Source: Palsa-744 sp963771085
GTDB taxonomy: Bacteria; Actinomycetota; Thermoleophilia; Solirubrobacterales; Solirubrobacteraceae
DNA: 64,000 nt
Direction of reading: 5' to 3'
NCBI GenBank assembly: GCA_963771085.1
Contig: CAVYSB010000004.1
Span: 1 to 64,000 of the forward strand
The translations under genes and the position numbers were made by a program. The notes below the pieces were generated by a model. It did not search any database and was not told the DNA's origin. It saw only the letters and a program-made list of their open reading frames with translations. Every line of letters begins with the position of its first letter. Position 1 is the stretch's first letter. Positions 16,429 to 25,601 of this stretch are shown here, one piece after another.

Positions 16429-18006
16429 TCAGCCCTGCTCACGCACGGCGGCGACGGATACCCCGAACCCGTAGCTCTGCAGCCGCGCCGCAGCCGTGGC
16501 GAGGCTGATGACGCTGAAAAACGGCAGCGTCAGCGGGGTCGCGCGGTCGCTGCGGGTGATCACGACGAAGCTGATCTCGTGCTCGGCGGCGTTCGGACGC
16601 TCGGCAGGCAGCACCTCGGTGTAGGAGGCGTCCTCGCTGCCGGCCAGTGCGCGGGCCCTGGCACGGAACTCGCCGTCGAGCAGCAGCCGCTCGGCGCTGT
16701 TTACCCCCTGGGCGAAAAGGTGGCTGAGAGTCGAGGAGCTGCCCCGGTGCTTGACGTGTACGAGCCCACCTTCCGGGGTCAGCAGGTCGCACAGCTCGAT
16801 CTTGTCGGGTCCTTGATCCTGGACGAGCTTCTTGTCGAGGCACAGGGCACCGATCGCCTGCGCGGCCTTCATGTTGTAGTCGCCCTCGGAGGTCCCCGCC
16901 TCGGCGTCCGGCAGCCCCGCTAGCCGTTTGAGCGCTTCCACCTGGGCGTAGATCCTGCTCTTGTAGTCGGCCTCGACTCGGAACCACCGTCCGCCGGAGA
17001 GGATGTACAGGTAGCCCTCCAACTCGAGTTGGTAGACGAGGCACCGGTAGATCGGCCATTCATCGAGGACGACGCCGTCCGTCGTCACAGCGATCAGCCG
17101 GTCGGATTTGAGCATCGCGAGGTCGATTTCCACGTCGGCGTGACTCTCTCGATAGGCGCTGATCCTGGGGTCGCTTTCCAGGTCTTCCGCGTCTGGCAGG
17201 CAGGACAGCCGAAACCCGCCCAGCGCGAGCCAGTCGAGCACCTCGGGCGCCGCGAGGTGAGCGTCGGTGATCTCCCCGGTGCCCAGCGCGAGCACGAGCG
17301 CCTCGTTCAGCTCACGGATCTTGGCGAGACCCTTCTCCGGTCGAAGGTGGTCGATGAACTCGAAGTTCTCCTTGTAGGTGTCTCCTTCGTACTCGGCAAG
17401 CAGACGCTCGGCGAGTACGGGCAGCTCGCCCACCTGCAGCCGGGTCTCGATCCCGAGTGCGTCCGCGCCTGTCAGGCGATGCGCCAGCGAGTCGTCCCTC
17501 GGCGTACCTGTGACCGCGCGCAGCATGTCGCGGCTGACATCCAGGCCGAAGGCGGAGAACGAGGAGTCGCGGCTGACGTCGCGGCGGGTGTGCAGCGTGG
17601 TCTCCTCGATCGTCCTTGCATCGACACTCTTCAGCTGATCCGCAGCGACCGTGTTCAGGACGACGCGCAGGCCAAAGTCTTGCTCGAAGGCCTCGGGGTC
17701 GAGCAGGTGACGGCCTTGGCCAAACGTGACGGCGAACAGCCGCCCCGCCGCCTCGATCAGCAGCGCCGCAGAGGCCGAGGCGCTCATCAGCCCATCCAGG
17801 CCTCCGGAGACGTGCGGCTCGAGATATCGCGACCAGCGCGGTGGGTGAGGGTCCGTCGACGCGGTGAACAGCGAGTCCGCGGCGGCGTCGATCTCGCGCA
17901 CTCGATGACCCTCGAGCGCCTCAGGCTCGCGCAGCGCCTGCGCGCGCGAGAGCCCCTCCTTCAGCAGGGAGATCGTTAGCTTCTCAAGTCTCGGCTTGCG
18001 TGTCAT
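16429..18006 (-). CDS. DUF6119 / TIGR04141-family sporadically distributed protein
   Basis: 525 residues from MTRKPRLEKLTISLLKEG; a start seven codons upstream (18027) is equally open. Matches the family by its ladder: DGLMSASASAALLIEAAGRL FAVTFGQGRHLL, then the block reading FGLRVVLNT and, after it, DVSRDMLRAVTG. Later come ESHADVEIDLAML and a C-terminal LSHLFAQGVNSAERLL part. TIGR04141/DUF6119 proteins are patchily distributed on genomic islands and often lie near restriction-modification genes, but no biochemical activity is established to my knowledge. Here it is divergent from an SOS-boxed gene and a Type II R-M pair. Confidence 0.75.
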   Translation of the reverse strand: MTRKPRLEKLTISLLKEGLSRAQALREPEALEGHRVREIDAAADSLFTASTDPHPPRWSRYLEPHVSGGLDGLMSASASAALLIEAAGRLFAVTFGQGRHLLDPEAFEQDFGLRVVLNTVAADQLKSVDARTIEETTLHTRRDVSRDSSFSAFGLDVSRDMLRAVTGTPRDDSLAHRLTGADALGIETRLQVGELPVLAERLLAEYEGDTYKENFEFIDHLRPEKGLAKIRELNEALVLALGTGEITDAHLAAPEVLDWLALGGFRLSCLPDAEDLESDPRISAYRESHADVEIDLAMLKSDRLIAVTTDGVVLDEWPIYRCLVYQLELEGYLYILSGGRWFRVEADYKSRIYAQVEALKRLAGLPDAEAGTSEGDYNMKAAQAIGALCLDKKLVQDQGPDKIELCDLLTPEGGLVHVKHRGSSSTLSHLFAQGVNSAERLLLDGEFRARARALAGSEDASYTEVLPAERPNAAEHEISFVVITRSDRATPLTLPFFSVISLATAAARLQSYGFGVSVAAVREQG

Positions 18007-18235
18007 CCCCGCCTCCTGGCTGCTCACGCACCCACAGCGAGCCTTCGCAGGCTCGTGGGACCCGTAGGCCTGAAATAAACGCTCACGGACACGCTAGCTG
18101 ATGCGCCCCAGCCGGTCAACGACGGGCGACCGGGCCAAGCGAGCTAGACGATTCACGCCCGCACGCGCCCTGTCCATCCAGCCGTGCCCGCGCGGAAATA
18201 AACGTCCCCGCAAGCTCTCCGGCACCGCTAGAATA

Positions 18236-18249
18236 GGAACAGGTGTTCG
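18236..18249 (+). promoter_or_regulatory. LexA-type SOS box
   Basis: GGAACAGGTGTTCG fits the actinobacterial/Bacillus LexA consensus CGAACRNRYGTTCG at all but the first base, with perfect GAAC-N4-GTTC dyad symmetry. It ends 28 bp before ATG 18278 and sits beside TAGAAT (18229-18234), a possible -10. Predicts DNA-damage induction of the downstream gene or genes. Confidence 0.6.
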
Positions 18250-18277
18250 TATACGGATCCCAACGGGAGGAGACGCG

Positions 18278-18505
18278 ATGACAGATCCACACCAGCGTGC
18301 GCCGAGCATGCGCACCGACCGCACCCGCGACAACGACGGGCAGCTGCGCCAGGAGCGCGGCGACACCCTCGTCGCCAACATCGAGCAGGAGTACGGCGTC
18401 GACTTCGGCGTCCGCGGCGACATGCGCCTGGACACGCTGCGCGAACAGACGGGGCTGACCTCGATCGAGGACCTGCTGCGCCACGCTCGCGGCGCCGGGC
18501 GCTAA
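18278..18505 (+). CDS. Small protein under SOS box, upstream of R-M genes
   Basis: 75 residues, charged and predicted helical: DNDGQLRQERGDTLVANIEQ, then DMRLDTLREQTGLTSIEDLL. GGGAGG at 18265-18270 gives good spacing to the ATG. The leucine pattern could support dimerisation or DNA contact. No family is recognised. It lies 89 bp before the methyltransferase gene and may be a control protein for it, but it lacks an obvious HTH of the C-protein type. Confidence 0.6.
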   Translation: MTDPHQRAPSMRTDRTRDNDGQLRQERGDTLVANIEQEYGVDFGVRGDMRLDTLREQTGLTSIEDLLRHARGAGR

Positions 18506-18594
18506 GAGGACACCCGCGCGGGCAGGAGGATCGGACCGGGCCGGTCCTGCTGCCGTGTCGAGATGACCGCCTCGACGGGTAGCTTCCGAAAGCC

Positions 18595-20256
18595 ATGGCA
18601 ACCGAAGATCTGCTCCTCAGAAAGCAGCGCGGCGCGTTCTTCACGCCGCCCGCGATCGCCGACTTCCTGGCCCAGTGGGCGCTCGCCGGCAGCGCCGAGG
18701 CACGCGTGCTCGACCCGACCTGCGGCGAGGCTGTCTTCCTGCTCTCCGCCGCCCGGCAGCTGATCGAGAACGGCGCCGACCCCGACAGCGGCTCCGAGCA
18801 GCTCTTCGGCGTCGATCTTCACGGGGCCTCGTTGCGAGAGTCAAGGCGTCTGCTTGCACGCGAGGGCTTCAAGGCGAGCCTGCTGTGCGATGACTTCTTC
18901 TCCCAGGGCACCCCCACACAGCTCGACGGCACGCTCCCCGCGATGGACGCGGTGATCGGCAACCCGCCGTACGTCCGCTACCACGAGCACACCGGCATCG
19001 AGCGCAAACGCTCGGCCGCCGCTGCACTCGCTCAGGGCGTGCGGCTCTCGGGCCTGGCCTCCTCGTGGGCTGCGCTGCTCGTCCACGCCAGTGCGTTCCT
19101 GACAGCGGAGGGCCGTGTGGCGATGGTGTTGCCCGCGGAGCTCCTGACGGTCGGCTACGCCGAGCCGCTTCGGCGCTGGCTCTCACGGCGCTTTGCCGCC
19201 GTTCACCTGGTGCTCTTCGAACAGCTGCAGTTCGATGACGCCGAGGAGCAGGTCGTGCTGCTCGTCGCGCGCGGCAGCGGCGGATGTGACGCGATCGCCC
19301 TGCACCAGGTCCGAGACGCGCAGGAGCTCGCGGGCCTGCACGTCTTCGACGGCACCGCTGTCGCGCCACGAGCGACTGGCAAGTGGACCGACCTGCTGCT
19401 CACCGGCGAGTCGCGGCTGGCATTCGGACGGATCACCGCCGAGCACTTCGCCCAGCTTGGCTCCTACGGGCAGCCCGAACTCGGCACCGTCACGGGCTGC
19501 AACTCCTTCTTCGCGCTGTCGGAGGGCACCCGCCGAGAGTTCCGCATCGACCGTGCCCACCTGACGCGGATCGTGCCGCCCGGCACGAGGCATCTCCGCG
19601 GCACCCGCTTCACCGAGGGGCAGTGGGAAGACCTGCGGCTGCGCGGCGCGCCGGTGTGGATGCTCGACCCGAAAACCGACCGGCCGAGGGTCGGCCTCGC
19701 GGAGTACATCAAGCACGGTGAGGCGAAGGACGTCCACGGCGCCTACAAGTGCAGGGTCAGGACCCCGTGGTGGCGTCCCCCGAGCGTCCCCGCGCCCGAC
19801 CTGTTCTTCACGTACATGAGCCACCGCTACCCGCGGCTGATCACCAACGACGCGGGCGTGACGCTGGTCAACTCGATGCACGGCATAACGCTGCGTGCAG
19901 AGTCGCCGCCGATCGCCCGCGAGGCGCTGCCGCTGCTCGCGCTGAACTCCGTGACGATGCTCGGCGCCGAGCTGCACGGTCGCTCCTACGGTGGCGGGAT
20001 CCTGAAGATGGAGCCCCGGGAGGCAGCCGAGCTGCCCGTCCCTTCTCCGCAGCTGCTGGCGGCGGGCTGGGAGACGATCGCCCCACAGCGCGCGCAGCTG
20101 GAGGAGCTACTGCGCGCCGGCCAGTGGGAGACGGTCGTCGACCGTGTCGATCAGGCGCTCCTTTACGACGCGGCCGCACTACCGTCGCAGGCGATCGAAG
20201 CGGTGCGCTCGGCGGCAGACGCATTGCGGCGCCGGCGCACACGCAAGGACACCTAG
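18595..20256 (+). CDS. N6-adenine DNA methyltransferase (Type II, gamma class)
   Basis: 553 residues. SAM-binding motif I is in RVLDPTCGEAVFLLSAARQL (about residues 37-56) after the GAFFTPPAIADF motif X region. The catalytic NPPY is in DAVIGNPPYVRYHEH (about 120-134). A long target-recognition region fills about 230-480. Order X-I-IV-TRD is typical of M.TaqI-like gamma MTases. Three bases separate it from the endonuclease start, so the two are co-translated. No strong RBS is visible at the ATG. Confidence 0.9.
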   Translation: MATEDLLLRKQRGAFFTPPAIADFLAQWALAGSAEARVLDPTCGEAVFLLSAARQLIENGADPDSGSEQLFGVDLHGASLRESRRLLAREGFKASLLCDDFFSQGTPTQLDGTLPAMDAVIGNPPYVRYHEHTGIERKRSAAAALAQGVRLSGLASSWAALLVHASAFLTAEGRVAMVLPAELLTVGYAEPLRRWLSRRFAAVHLVLFEQLQFDDAEEQVVLLVARGSGGCDAIALHQVRDAQELAGLHVFDGTAVAPRATGKWTDLLLTGESRLAFGRITAEHFAQLGSYGQPELGTVTGCNSFFALSEGTRREFRIDRAHLTRIVPPGTRHLRGTRFTEGQWEDLRLRGAPVWMLDPKTDRPRVGLAEYIKHGEAKDVHGAYKCRVRTPWWRPPSVPAPDLFFTYMSHRYPRLITNDAGVTLVNSMHGITLRAESPPIAREALPLLALNSVTMLGAELHGRSYGGGILKMEPREAAELPVPSPQLLAAGWETIAPQRAQLEELLRAGQWETVVDRVDQALLYDAAALPSQAIEAVRSAADALRRRRTRKDT

Positions 20257-20259
20257 GCA

Positions 20260-21207
20260 ATGCCCAAGCCCTCCGAAGATGTCCTCGCCATGTTCGACCC
20301 ACTGCTGAGGGCGGCGGACACCACGACGAGCCCGTGGCAGCACGGGCGCTACCTGCCTGACCTTGACCTGCTGCGTGAGCTCTTGAGCCTGCCGATCTCG
20401 ACCGGCGCCACGCAGAACACGGGCCGTGTCGCCAACGCCTATGACGCATGGATCGCGCATGAGCTACGCCGCGGCGGCTTCCCGGCGGATGAGGTGTGGC
20501 CGCGCACGCGCCGCCCGCGCGTGCTGCCCGGAGACCTCGCGCCGCTTGAGGCTCGCCTTGACGCCCTGGACGCGGCGTTGAGGAACACCGAGGCCCATGG
20601 GGAGACCATAAAGCCCGCGGCGCTGCGCAGGGCGATCAAGGCGGCAGGGAAAGGCCTCCCGGGCGCAGCCGAGGCCTACATCCTCGGCGACTTCTACTCA
20701 AAGCAGGTCGACGTCGCGATCTCGACCTGGCGGCGCGGGCCGGACGTGCTGATCTCCACGAAGACGATGTTCTCCTCCTACCGCAAGAACCTCATCAACC
20801 GTCACGAGGAGGCAGTCGGGGAGGTTACAAGCCTGCGGGCCCGGCATCCGATGGCGGCGATCGGCTACGCCTACCTCGTGCGCAGCAACATCGTTCAGGA
20901 GGACGGCGCCTACGCGATCCTCTACGACATCCTCGCGCGCCTGCGCCGCCCGGGCGAGGCGTTCGACGCAACGCTGCTGCTCGTCGCCGAGTGGGACGAG
21001 AACGACGCAGTCCCACAGGTCACGAACGTCGATCAGCCAGCTGAGGACCTCGGCGCCGCCCGCTTCTTCACCGACATGACCGAGCTCGTGTGCGAGCGCA
21101 GCCCGATCGCCGAGCACGTCGAGGTGCGCCGCCGCCGCGAACCCGAGCCGGCCGGCGGACTGCCCGAGGACCCCGACGAGGACATAACACCCGACACAGA
21201 CACCTAG
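20260..21207 (+). CDS. Type II restriction endonuclease (PD-(D/E)XK-like)
   Basis: 315 residues. A catalytic core is visible at about 145-175: GDFYSKQVDVAISTW, then GPDVLISTKTMFSSYRKNL. PDVLISTK resembles the PD...xxK half-motif with Ser in place of the usual Glu. RHEEAVGE may supply a further acid. The C-terminus is acidic and proline-rich (EPAGGLPEDPDEDITPDTDT), probably disordered. Pairing with the adjacent adenine MTase supports the assignment; the recognition site cannot be read from sequence. Confidence 0.8.
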   Translation: MPKPSEDVLAMFDPLLRAADTTTSPWQHGRYLPDLDLLRELLSLPISTGATQNTGRVANAYDAWIAHELRRGGFPADEVWPRTRRPRVLPGDLAPLEARLDALDAALRNTEAHGETIKPAALRRAIKAAGKGLPGAAEAYILGDFYSKQVDVAISTWRRGPDVLISTKTMFSSYRKNLINRHEEAVGEVTSLRARHPMAAIGYAYLVRSNIVQEDGAYAILYDILARLRRPGEAFDATLLLVAEWDENDAVPQVTNVDQPAEDLGAARFFTDMTELVCERSPIAEHVEVRRRREPEPAGGLPEDPDEDITPDTDT

Positions 21208-21372
21208 CCGGACGCCGAGAGTGCGTCGCCTCGCGCCGAGCGAGCACCGTTCGAGAGCGACGGGACCTGTTGATCCGTCCGCTCCGGTCTGGAGGCTGTC
21301 CCCTTGAAAAGACAGCCACCAGGCTCGCTGCACCACAGGCTCCTTTCGGCGAGTCCCTCCAGGCCGCCGCAC

Positions 21373-21420
21373 GCAGTGCATCTGAAGGTTGGGCGGGTGG
21401 GGTGGGCTGGCCATGTTCGC
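21373..21420 (+). repeat. Dispersed ~48-bp repeat, copy A
   Basis: Starts GCAGTGCATCTGAAGG, then TTGGGCGGGTGGGG and a CTGGCCATGTTCGC end. Copies B (33216) and C (35914) share most positions. A and C each lie about 80 bp upstream of a DUF488-A gene. Confidence 0.7.
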
Positions 21421-21497
21421 GCCGACAGAGAGCAGGCCCTGTCCTGGACGCCGGCCACCGCATCCCGTCTTAGCCGCTCCGTAACATCGGGCAGACC

Positions 21498-22082
21498 ATG
21501 TCAGCGTCCCTTGCTATCTGGACCGTCGGCCATTCGAACCACGCCCTCGACCGTTTCGCGCGGCTGCTCGCCGCCGAGCGGATCGAGTTCCTGATCGATG
21601 TTCGCTCCTACCCGTACTCGCGCTACGCCCCGCAGTTCAACACCGAGGAGCTGCAGGCGAATGTCGAAGCCCGAGGCCTGCGCTACGTGTTCATGGGGCA
21701 GGAGCTCGGCGGCCGCCCTGCCCGCGATGATCACTACGACCACGACGGCCGTGCGCTGTATGGCCCGATGTCCGAAGAGGAGCCGTTCCGGAACGCCGTC
21801 GAGCGCCTGATCGCCGGCGCCTCAGCCCACCGCCTGGCGCTCATGTGCAGCTGCGGGCAGCCGACCGACTGCCACCGTCGCCTGCTGGTCGGCAAGGTCC
21901 TCTGTCAGGGGGGTGTTCAGCTGCGCCACATCCTGCCCGACGGCACGCTGCTCAGCGAGAGCTCGGTGCAGATCGGCGACGGTCCGGTCAAAGAATCGCT
22001 ATTCGGGCATCATGAGACGCGGTGGAGATCTACACGATCGGTTTCACGCAGAGCACGGCTGAGCACTTCTTCGGCCGCCTAG
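21498..22082 (+). CDS. DUF488-family protein A, cassette 1
   Basis: 194 residues. Opens TVGHSNHALDRFARLL and continues FLIDVRSYPYSRYAPQFN, YVFMGQELGGRP and LALMCSCGQPTDCHRRLLV, the DUF488 pattern (DVR..P.S, Y..LG, C.....CHR) with Cys/His that could bind metal or act in catalysis. After about residue 170 the tail is low in conservation. The last 60 bp overlap gene B. The DUF488 activity is not established; nucleic-acid or nucleotide chemistry has been suggested for the family. First gene of a unit repeated at 30248 and 36041. Confidence 0.85.
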   Translation: MSASLAIWTVGHSNHALDRFARLLAAERIEFLIDVRSYPYSRYAPQFNTEELQANVEARGLRYVFMGQELGGRPARDDHYDHDGRALYGPMSEEEPFRNAVERLIAGASAHRLALMCSCGQPTDCHRRLLVGKVLCQGGVQLRHILPDGTLLSESSVQIGDGPVKESLFGHHETRWRSTRSVSRRARLSTSSAA

Positions 22083-22459
22083 CCGATGCGGGTGTCCGGC
22101 GGCTGCTCGACGTCCGCCTGAACAACTCCTCACAGCTCGCCGGGTTCGCCAAGGCCCAGGATCTCCCGTACTTCCTGCGTCAGCTCGTCGGCGCGAGTTA
22201 CGAGCACGCGCCGCTGCTCGCCCCCACCCAGGAGCTTCTCGACGACTACAAGAAGCGCAAAGGCGACTGGAGCACCTATGAGGAGCGGTTCCTGGCGCTG
22301 ATGGCCGAACGCCGCATCGAGGACGCTCTCGCCCGCGCCGAGTTCGAAACGCCCACCGCGCTGCTCTGCAGCGAGGCCACAGCCGAGCACTGCCACCGCC
22401 GCCTGGTCTGCGATTACCTCGCCGAGCACTGGCCCCGCGTTCGCGCTGTCCATCTGTGA
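22022..22459 (+). CDS. DUF488-family protein B, cassette 1
   Basis: 145 residues, GTG start inside the end of gene A. YTIGFTQSTAEHFFGRL, LLDVRLNNSSQLAGFAK, LPYFLRQLVGASYEH and LLCSEATAEHCHRRLVCDYL give a second, distinct DUF488 protein. A and B differ enough (FxxRL..AG, KKRKGDW segment) to suggest a heteromeric complex. The GTGGAGATCTACACGATCGG start region is identical in all three cassettes. Intact here. Confidence 0.85.
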   Translation: MEIYTIGFTQSTAEHFFGRLADAGVRRLLDVRLNNSSQLAGFAKAQDLPYFLRQLVGASYEHAPLLAPTQELLDDYKKRKGDWSTYEERFLALMAERRIEDALARAEFETPTALLCSEATAEHCHRRLVCDYLAEHWPRVRAVHL

Positions 22460-22463
22460 GTCG

Positions 22464-23164
22464 ATGCAGCTCGTCTTCAACCACATCACCCGCATGGGCG
22501 CGCCGCGGATCTGCATCGCCGGCATCGACCCGATCTCCGCCGGCATGTCCGCCCCACCACGCCCGCGAGCGATCTGATCACGCGAGGTCTCCTGCGCGAG
22601 GAGCTCGGCCCGCTCGCCATGGGCGCGCTGGTGAACATCGGCGAGGTCACGCCCGAGCCCTCGCCGCCGGAGAGCGAGGACCACGGCTTTCAGACCGCCA
22701 ACGTCGAGCTCGTCAGGGACCTCGAGAGCGAGGACTTCCTGGATCTGCTGGATCGGGTCCGTGACGCCGACATCCAGACCGCGTTCGGCCCCGGCCTCGA
22801 GAACGTCGCAAGCGCCTACGCCGTGCAGGCCGGCGCGGGCGAGCGCTCCCTCGCCGTCGTACGTGCGATCGAGGCGCCGACGCTGCTCGTCGACGGCTGG
22901 GGCAAACTCCGCGTCCACGTCCGCGACCTGGACCCCGCACCGAACCTGTCGGTGGCGGATGTCCGCTTCTACGAGCCCGATCAGAAGACGATCAGAGGAG
23001 ACGTCGTCCGAGACGTCAACGAGCGCCTGCAGGACGACGTCGGTGTGCTCCTGATGCTCGGCTTGGCCCGTCCGATGCAGATGCCATGGGATGACCGTCA
23101 GCGCCACTGGCTGCAGTGCAACGGCCTCGTCCTAAAGGACAGGCCCGTCGGCCCCGCGCCGTGA
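22464..23164 (+). pseudogene. Dual-OB-like protein, cassette 1, frameshifted near the start
   Basis: ATG 22464 reads MQLVFNHITRMGAPRICIAG, then the frame is lost at about 22545-22556. The rest continues in another frame from about DLITRGLLREELG to VLKDRPVGPAP (23164). It aligns end to end with the intact 233-residue protein at 31212-31913. As it stands only an internal start (22619, MGALVNIGEV) could give a 181-residue product. Starts 4 bp after gene B. Confidence 0.7.
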
Positions 23165-23325
23165 CCGGCCTGGCCGCCTTCGCCGCTGCGACATAGTTGG
23201 CGCTTAGAACCGGTTTCAGAAGGGTCGGGCGGATGGGCGACGAATCCTGAGGTTGGATGGCATAGCCCCGAAGGTGGAGGTGTCTGATCCGCTCTGACAG
23301 CCTCGAATCGGTGTTCAGGGTGTCG

Positions 23326-24729
23326 ATGGCAAGGCGTTCGCTCATTGGGGTTGCTGCTTGGCTGGCAGCGATTGGCGTTGCGTGCTCGTCCGCGAGCGGC
23401 GCCAGCTTCTCGCGGCCGGTGCAGCTGCCGGGACTGCTTGGAGAGTGGAGCTTCGTCCTCGCGCCAGACGGCGAGGCCGTCGCAGTCCGCGGCTCCGAAC
23501 ACGGCGCGCTCGTGTATCCGCTCGGAACCTCGACAACGCTCGGCCCACCGGTGCCTGTGACGGTGGTGGGGGGCTATGGCCTTTCCCTCAGCGATGGCGT
23601 TCTCGATGACCGACACCGCCTTGCGCTGGCATTCACCTACTTCGACCACACCGAAGAACCCTCTGGGGAACCGCACGGCGGCGCGGGTTGCTGTGATCGG
23701 GTCGCTATCGCGAGCTGGCGCCTCGGCGAAGCGGTCCCCACCGCCCAGACCTTGACCCCGAAGCTCACCGGGGTCGCCCACGCCTACCAGGAACCGAGCG
23801 GACCCGAGATCGTCCTCGGCCAGAGAAGCCTCACGGCGCTATGGACTCTCGGCGCCGGCGAATTCGAAGAATCCTACGAAGGCGGAGGGCCGGTCCGGCT
23901 GCGGGAGGCGTTCGGCCCGTTCGGAGGCCCCTACGACACGCAGACGCTGATGAGCGCTCCCGGTGGCATCTGGGACTACGCCCTCACCACGGCAAGCGAC
24001 GGGCGGCCGCTCGCCAGCTGGGTCGACGACGGCAACGAGCTGCGCACCGTCACCGGTCTGCAAACCGGCGCGCTACACCGCTCCCACAGGGTGCAACCGC
24101 TGCCCGGGCTCGCCAACACAACCTCCCTCGCCAAGGAATCCTCGTACGGCTTCAGCACGAACAACCGCGGCGAGACGCTCTTCGCCTACCAGACCCCGGC
24201 GCCGCACGGCAAGAGCCGGCTCCTCACGGTCACCAGCCGTGATGGGAGCCCCTTCAGCCGGCCACGGCTCATCCGTACGATCCCGCCGGAAATCCCCAGC
24301 GGACGGGCGCTGCTCGGCCCGCAAGACACGCTGCTCGCCTCCTGGGATCACTGGACCAAAGCATCCCACGACGGCATCCAGCAAGACGTCAGCCGCTTCG
24401 CTGTCGGTGGCCTGTCGAGTCCGCTCGGGCCCAGCGTCAGAGTCCCGGCTTTCCCTGGCGAACCGGTCGGGTTCGTCGGCGGCAAGAGCGAGGCAGTCGT
24501 CATATACCGCCACCACGAGAAGCGGGGCTTCTTGCTGGACGCCATACTCGCTCGCCGTGGCCAGCCATTCGGCAAGCCGCACCTCCTCGACCCGGGGTTG
24601 TACAACTGCGGGATCGACTACGGCGGCGACAGTCTTCTACCACCGATCGAATCCGGCCCCGACGGCAACGCGATCCTCCTGATGACCTGCGAAGACAACC
24701 ACCAGTACATGATCCGCTACACACCTTAA
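23326..24729 (+). CDS. Exported protein, possible beta-propeller
   Basis: 467 residues from MARRSLIGVAAWLAAIGVA; cleavage probably after CSSASGA at about residue 25. The mature part is a series of beta-rich modules with SRPVQLPG, VLAPDGEAVAVRG, PLASWVDDGNELR and LLASWDHW-type strands, as in sugar-lyase or sialidase-like propellers, without a recognised active site. Similar exported propeller-like proteins are frequent in Solirubrobacterales. It interrupts the defence-type genes and seems unrelated to them. An in-frame GTG at 23311 is an alternative start. Confidence 0.6.
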   Translation: MARRSLIGVAAWLAAIGVACSSASGASFSRPVQLPGLLGEWSFVLAPDGEAVAVRGSEHGALVYPLGTSTTLGPPVPVTVVGGYGLSLSDGVLDDRHRLALAFTYFDHTEEPSGEPHGGAGCCDRVAIASWRLGEAVPTAQTLTPKLTGVAHAYQEPSGPEIVLGQRSLTALWTLGAGEFEESYEGGGPVRLREAFGPFGGPYDTQTLMSAPGGIWDYALTTASDGRPLASWVDDGNELRTVTGLQTGALHRSHRVQPLPGLANTTSLAKESSYGFSTNNRGETLFAYQTPAPHGKSRLLTVTSRDGSPFSRPRLIRTIPPEIPSGRALLGPQDTLLASWDHWTKASHDGIQQDVSRFAVGGLSSPLGPSVRVPAFPGEPVGFVGGKSEAVVIYRHHEKRGFLLDAILARRGQPFGKPHLLDPGLYNCGIDYGGDSLLPPIESGPDGNAILLMTCEDNHQYMIRYTP

Positions 24730-24820
24730 GAACTCATTCAGAACTCCTTGATGTGGCGCCAGCAGATCACCGTGCATCCGAGGGCCGACGCCCCAGCGCA
24801 CAGACCGTCGCGCTCCTAAC

Positions 24821-24836
24821 GTAGCAACGCTGCTAC
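24821..24836 (+). promoter_or_regulatory. Operator-like inverted repeat before VapBC pair
   Basis: GTAGCA-ACGC-TGCTAC, 6-bp perfect arms, 9 bp before ATG 24846. The close position suggests a short leader and autorepression by the antitoxin. Confidence 0.55.
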
Positions 24837-24845
24837 ACTACGTGC

Positions 24846-25085
24846 ATGGATGTTTCTGCGCGTGATCTGCGCAACCACACCGCGGCTGTGCTTCGTCGTG
24901 CCGAGGCCGGCGAGCGATTGCGTGTGACGGTAAGCCGTCGCCCTGTGGCCGAGCTCGTCCCGCTCGGCCGCCCGGCGTGGGTTTCCGGCGCGGCGGCGGA
25001 ACGTGTTCTACGCGACGCTCCGCTGGACGCCGGGTTCCTCGATGACCTCGCGCCGCTGCGCGAGCAGACCGTGGACGCGGCTTGA
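24846..25085 (+). CDS. Phd/YefM-type antitoxin
   Basis: 79 residues. DVSARDLRNHTAAVLRRAEA, then ERLRVTVSRRPVAELVPLG is the Phd/YefM DNA-binding and dimer fold. The C-terminal LDAGFLDDLAPLREQT helix is the likely toxin neutraliser. It overlaps the PIN toxin start. Confidence 0.85.
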   Translation: MDVSARDLRNHTAAVLRRAEAGERLRVTVSRRPVAELVPLGRPAWVSGAAAERVLRDAPLDAGFLDDLAPLREQTVDAA

Positions 25086-25471
25086 GCAGAGCTGTCCTCG
25101 ACACCTCCGTGTTGATCGCGCGCGAGCAGGGACGCCCTCTCGATCGTGCGCTGCCCGAGAGCGTGGCCGTTTCGGTCGTCTCGATCGCTGAGCTGGAGCT
25201 GGGGGTGCTCCTCGCCCGCGACTCCCAGACCCGCGCGGGCCGTCTCCGCACCCTCGGCGAGGTCCGCTCGCTGGCGGGGGCGCTCCCCCTCGACGAGCGC
25301 ACCGCCTCCGCATACGCGCAGCTGGCGGCCGGTGTGATCGCGGCAGGCCGCAGACCGCGGGTCCACGACACGTGGATAGCCGCAACCGCGATGGTCAACG
25401 ACGCCGAGGTCTGGACACAGGACTCGGACTTCTCGGACTTCGAGCAGTCGGTCACGGTGATACGTGTATGA
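25082..25471 (+). CDS. VapC-type PIN toxin
   Basis: 129 residues, TTG start in a TTGA overlap with the antitoxin stop. PIN acids occur in AVLDTSVLIARE, SIAELELGVLL, VHDTWIAATA and TQDSDF. Intact, with the standard Phd-partner arrangement. Confidence 0.85.
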   Translation: MSRAVLDTSVLIAREQGRPLDRALPESVAVSVVSIAELELGVLLARDSQTRAGRLRTLGEVRSLAGALPLDERTASAYAQLAAGVIAAGRRPRVHDTWIAATAMVNDAEVWTQDSDFSDFEQSVTVIRV

Positions 25472-25492
25472 ACGCGGCCGATGGCAGGCCCT

Positions 25493-25582
25493 TGTGACCA
25501 CTGGGGTGAAGGCGGCGAAAAGAACTGCACATGCCTGCGCAGCGCCCTCTGGGTGTGCCCTTCAGGGTAGGAATACGTCTGA
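25493..25582 (+). pseudogene. Fragment of YjzC-like gene with 27-bp repeat copy 2
   Basis: CDHWGEGGEKNCTC is encoded at about 25494-25535, as in the intact gene at 14664-14828. About 20 bp are inserted, and the 27-bp exact repeat (25556-25582) follows. No start or N-terminal half is present. Confidence 0.55.
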
Positions 25583-25601
25583 TCCCTGCCGGCCGCACGC
25601 C

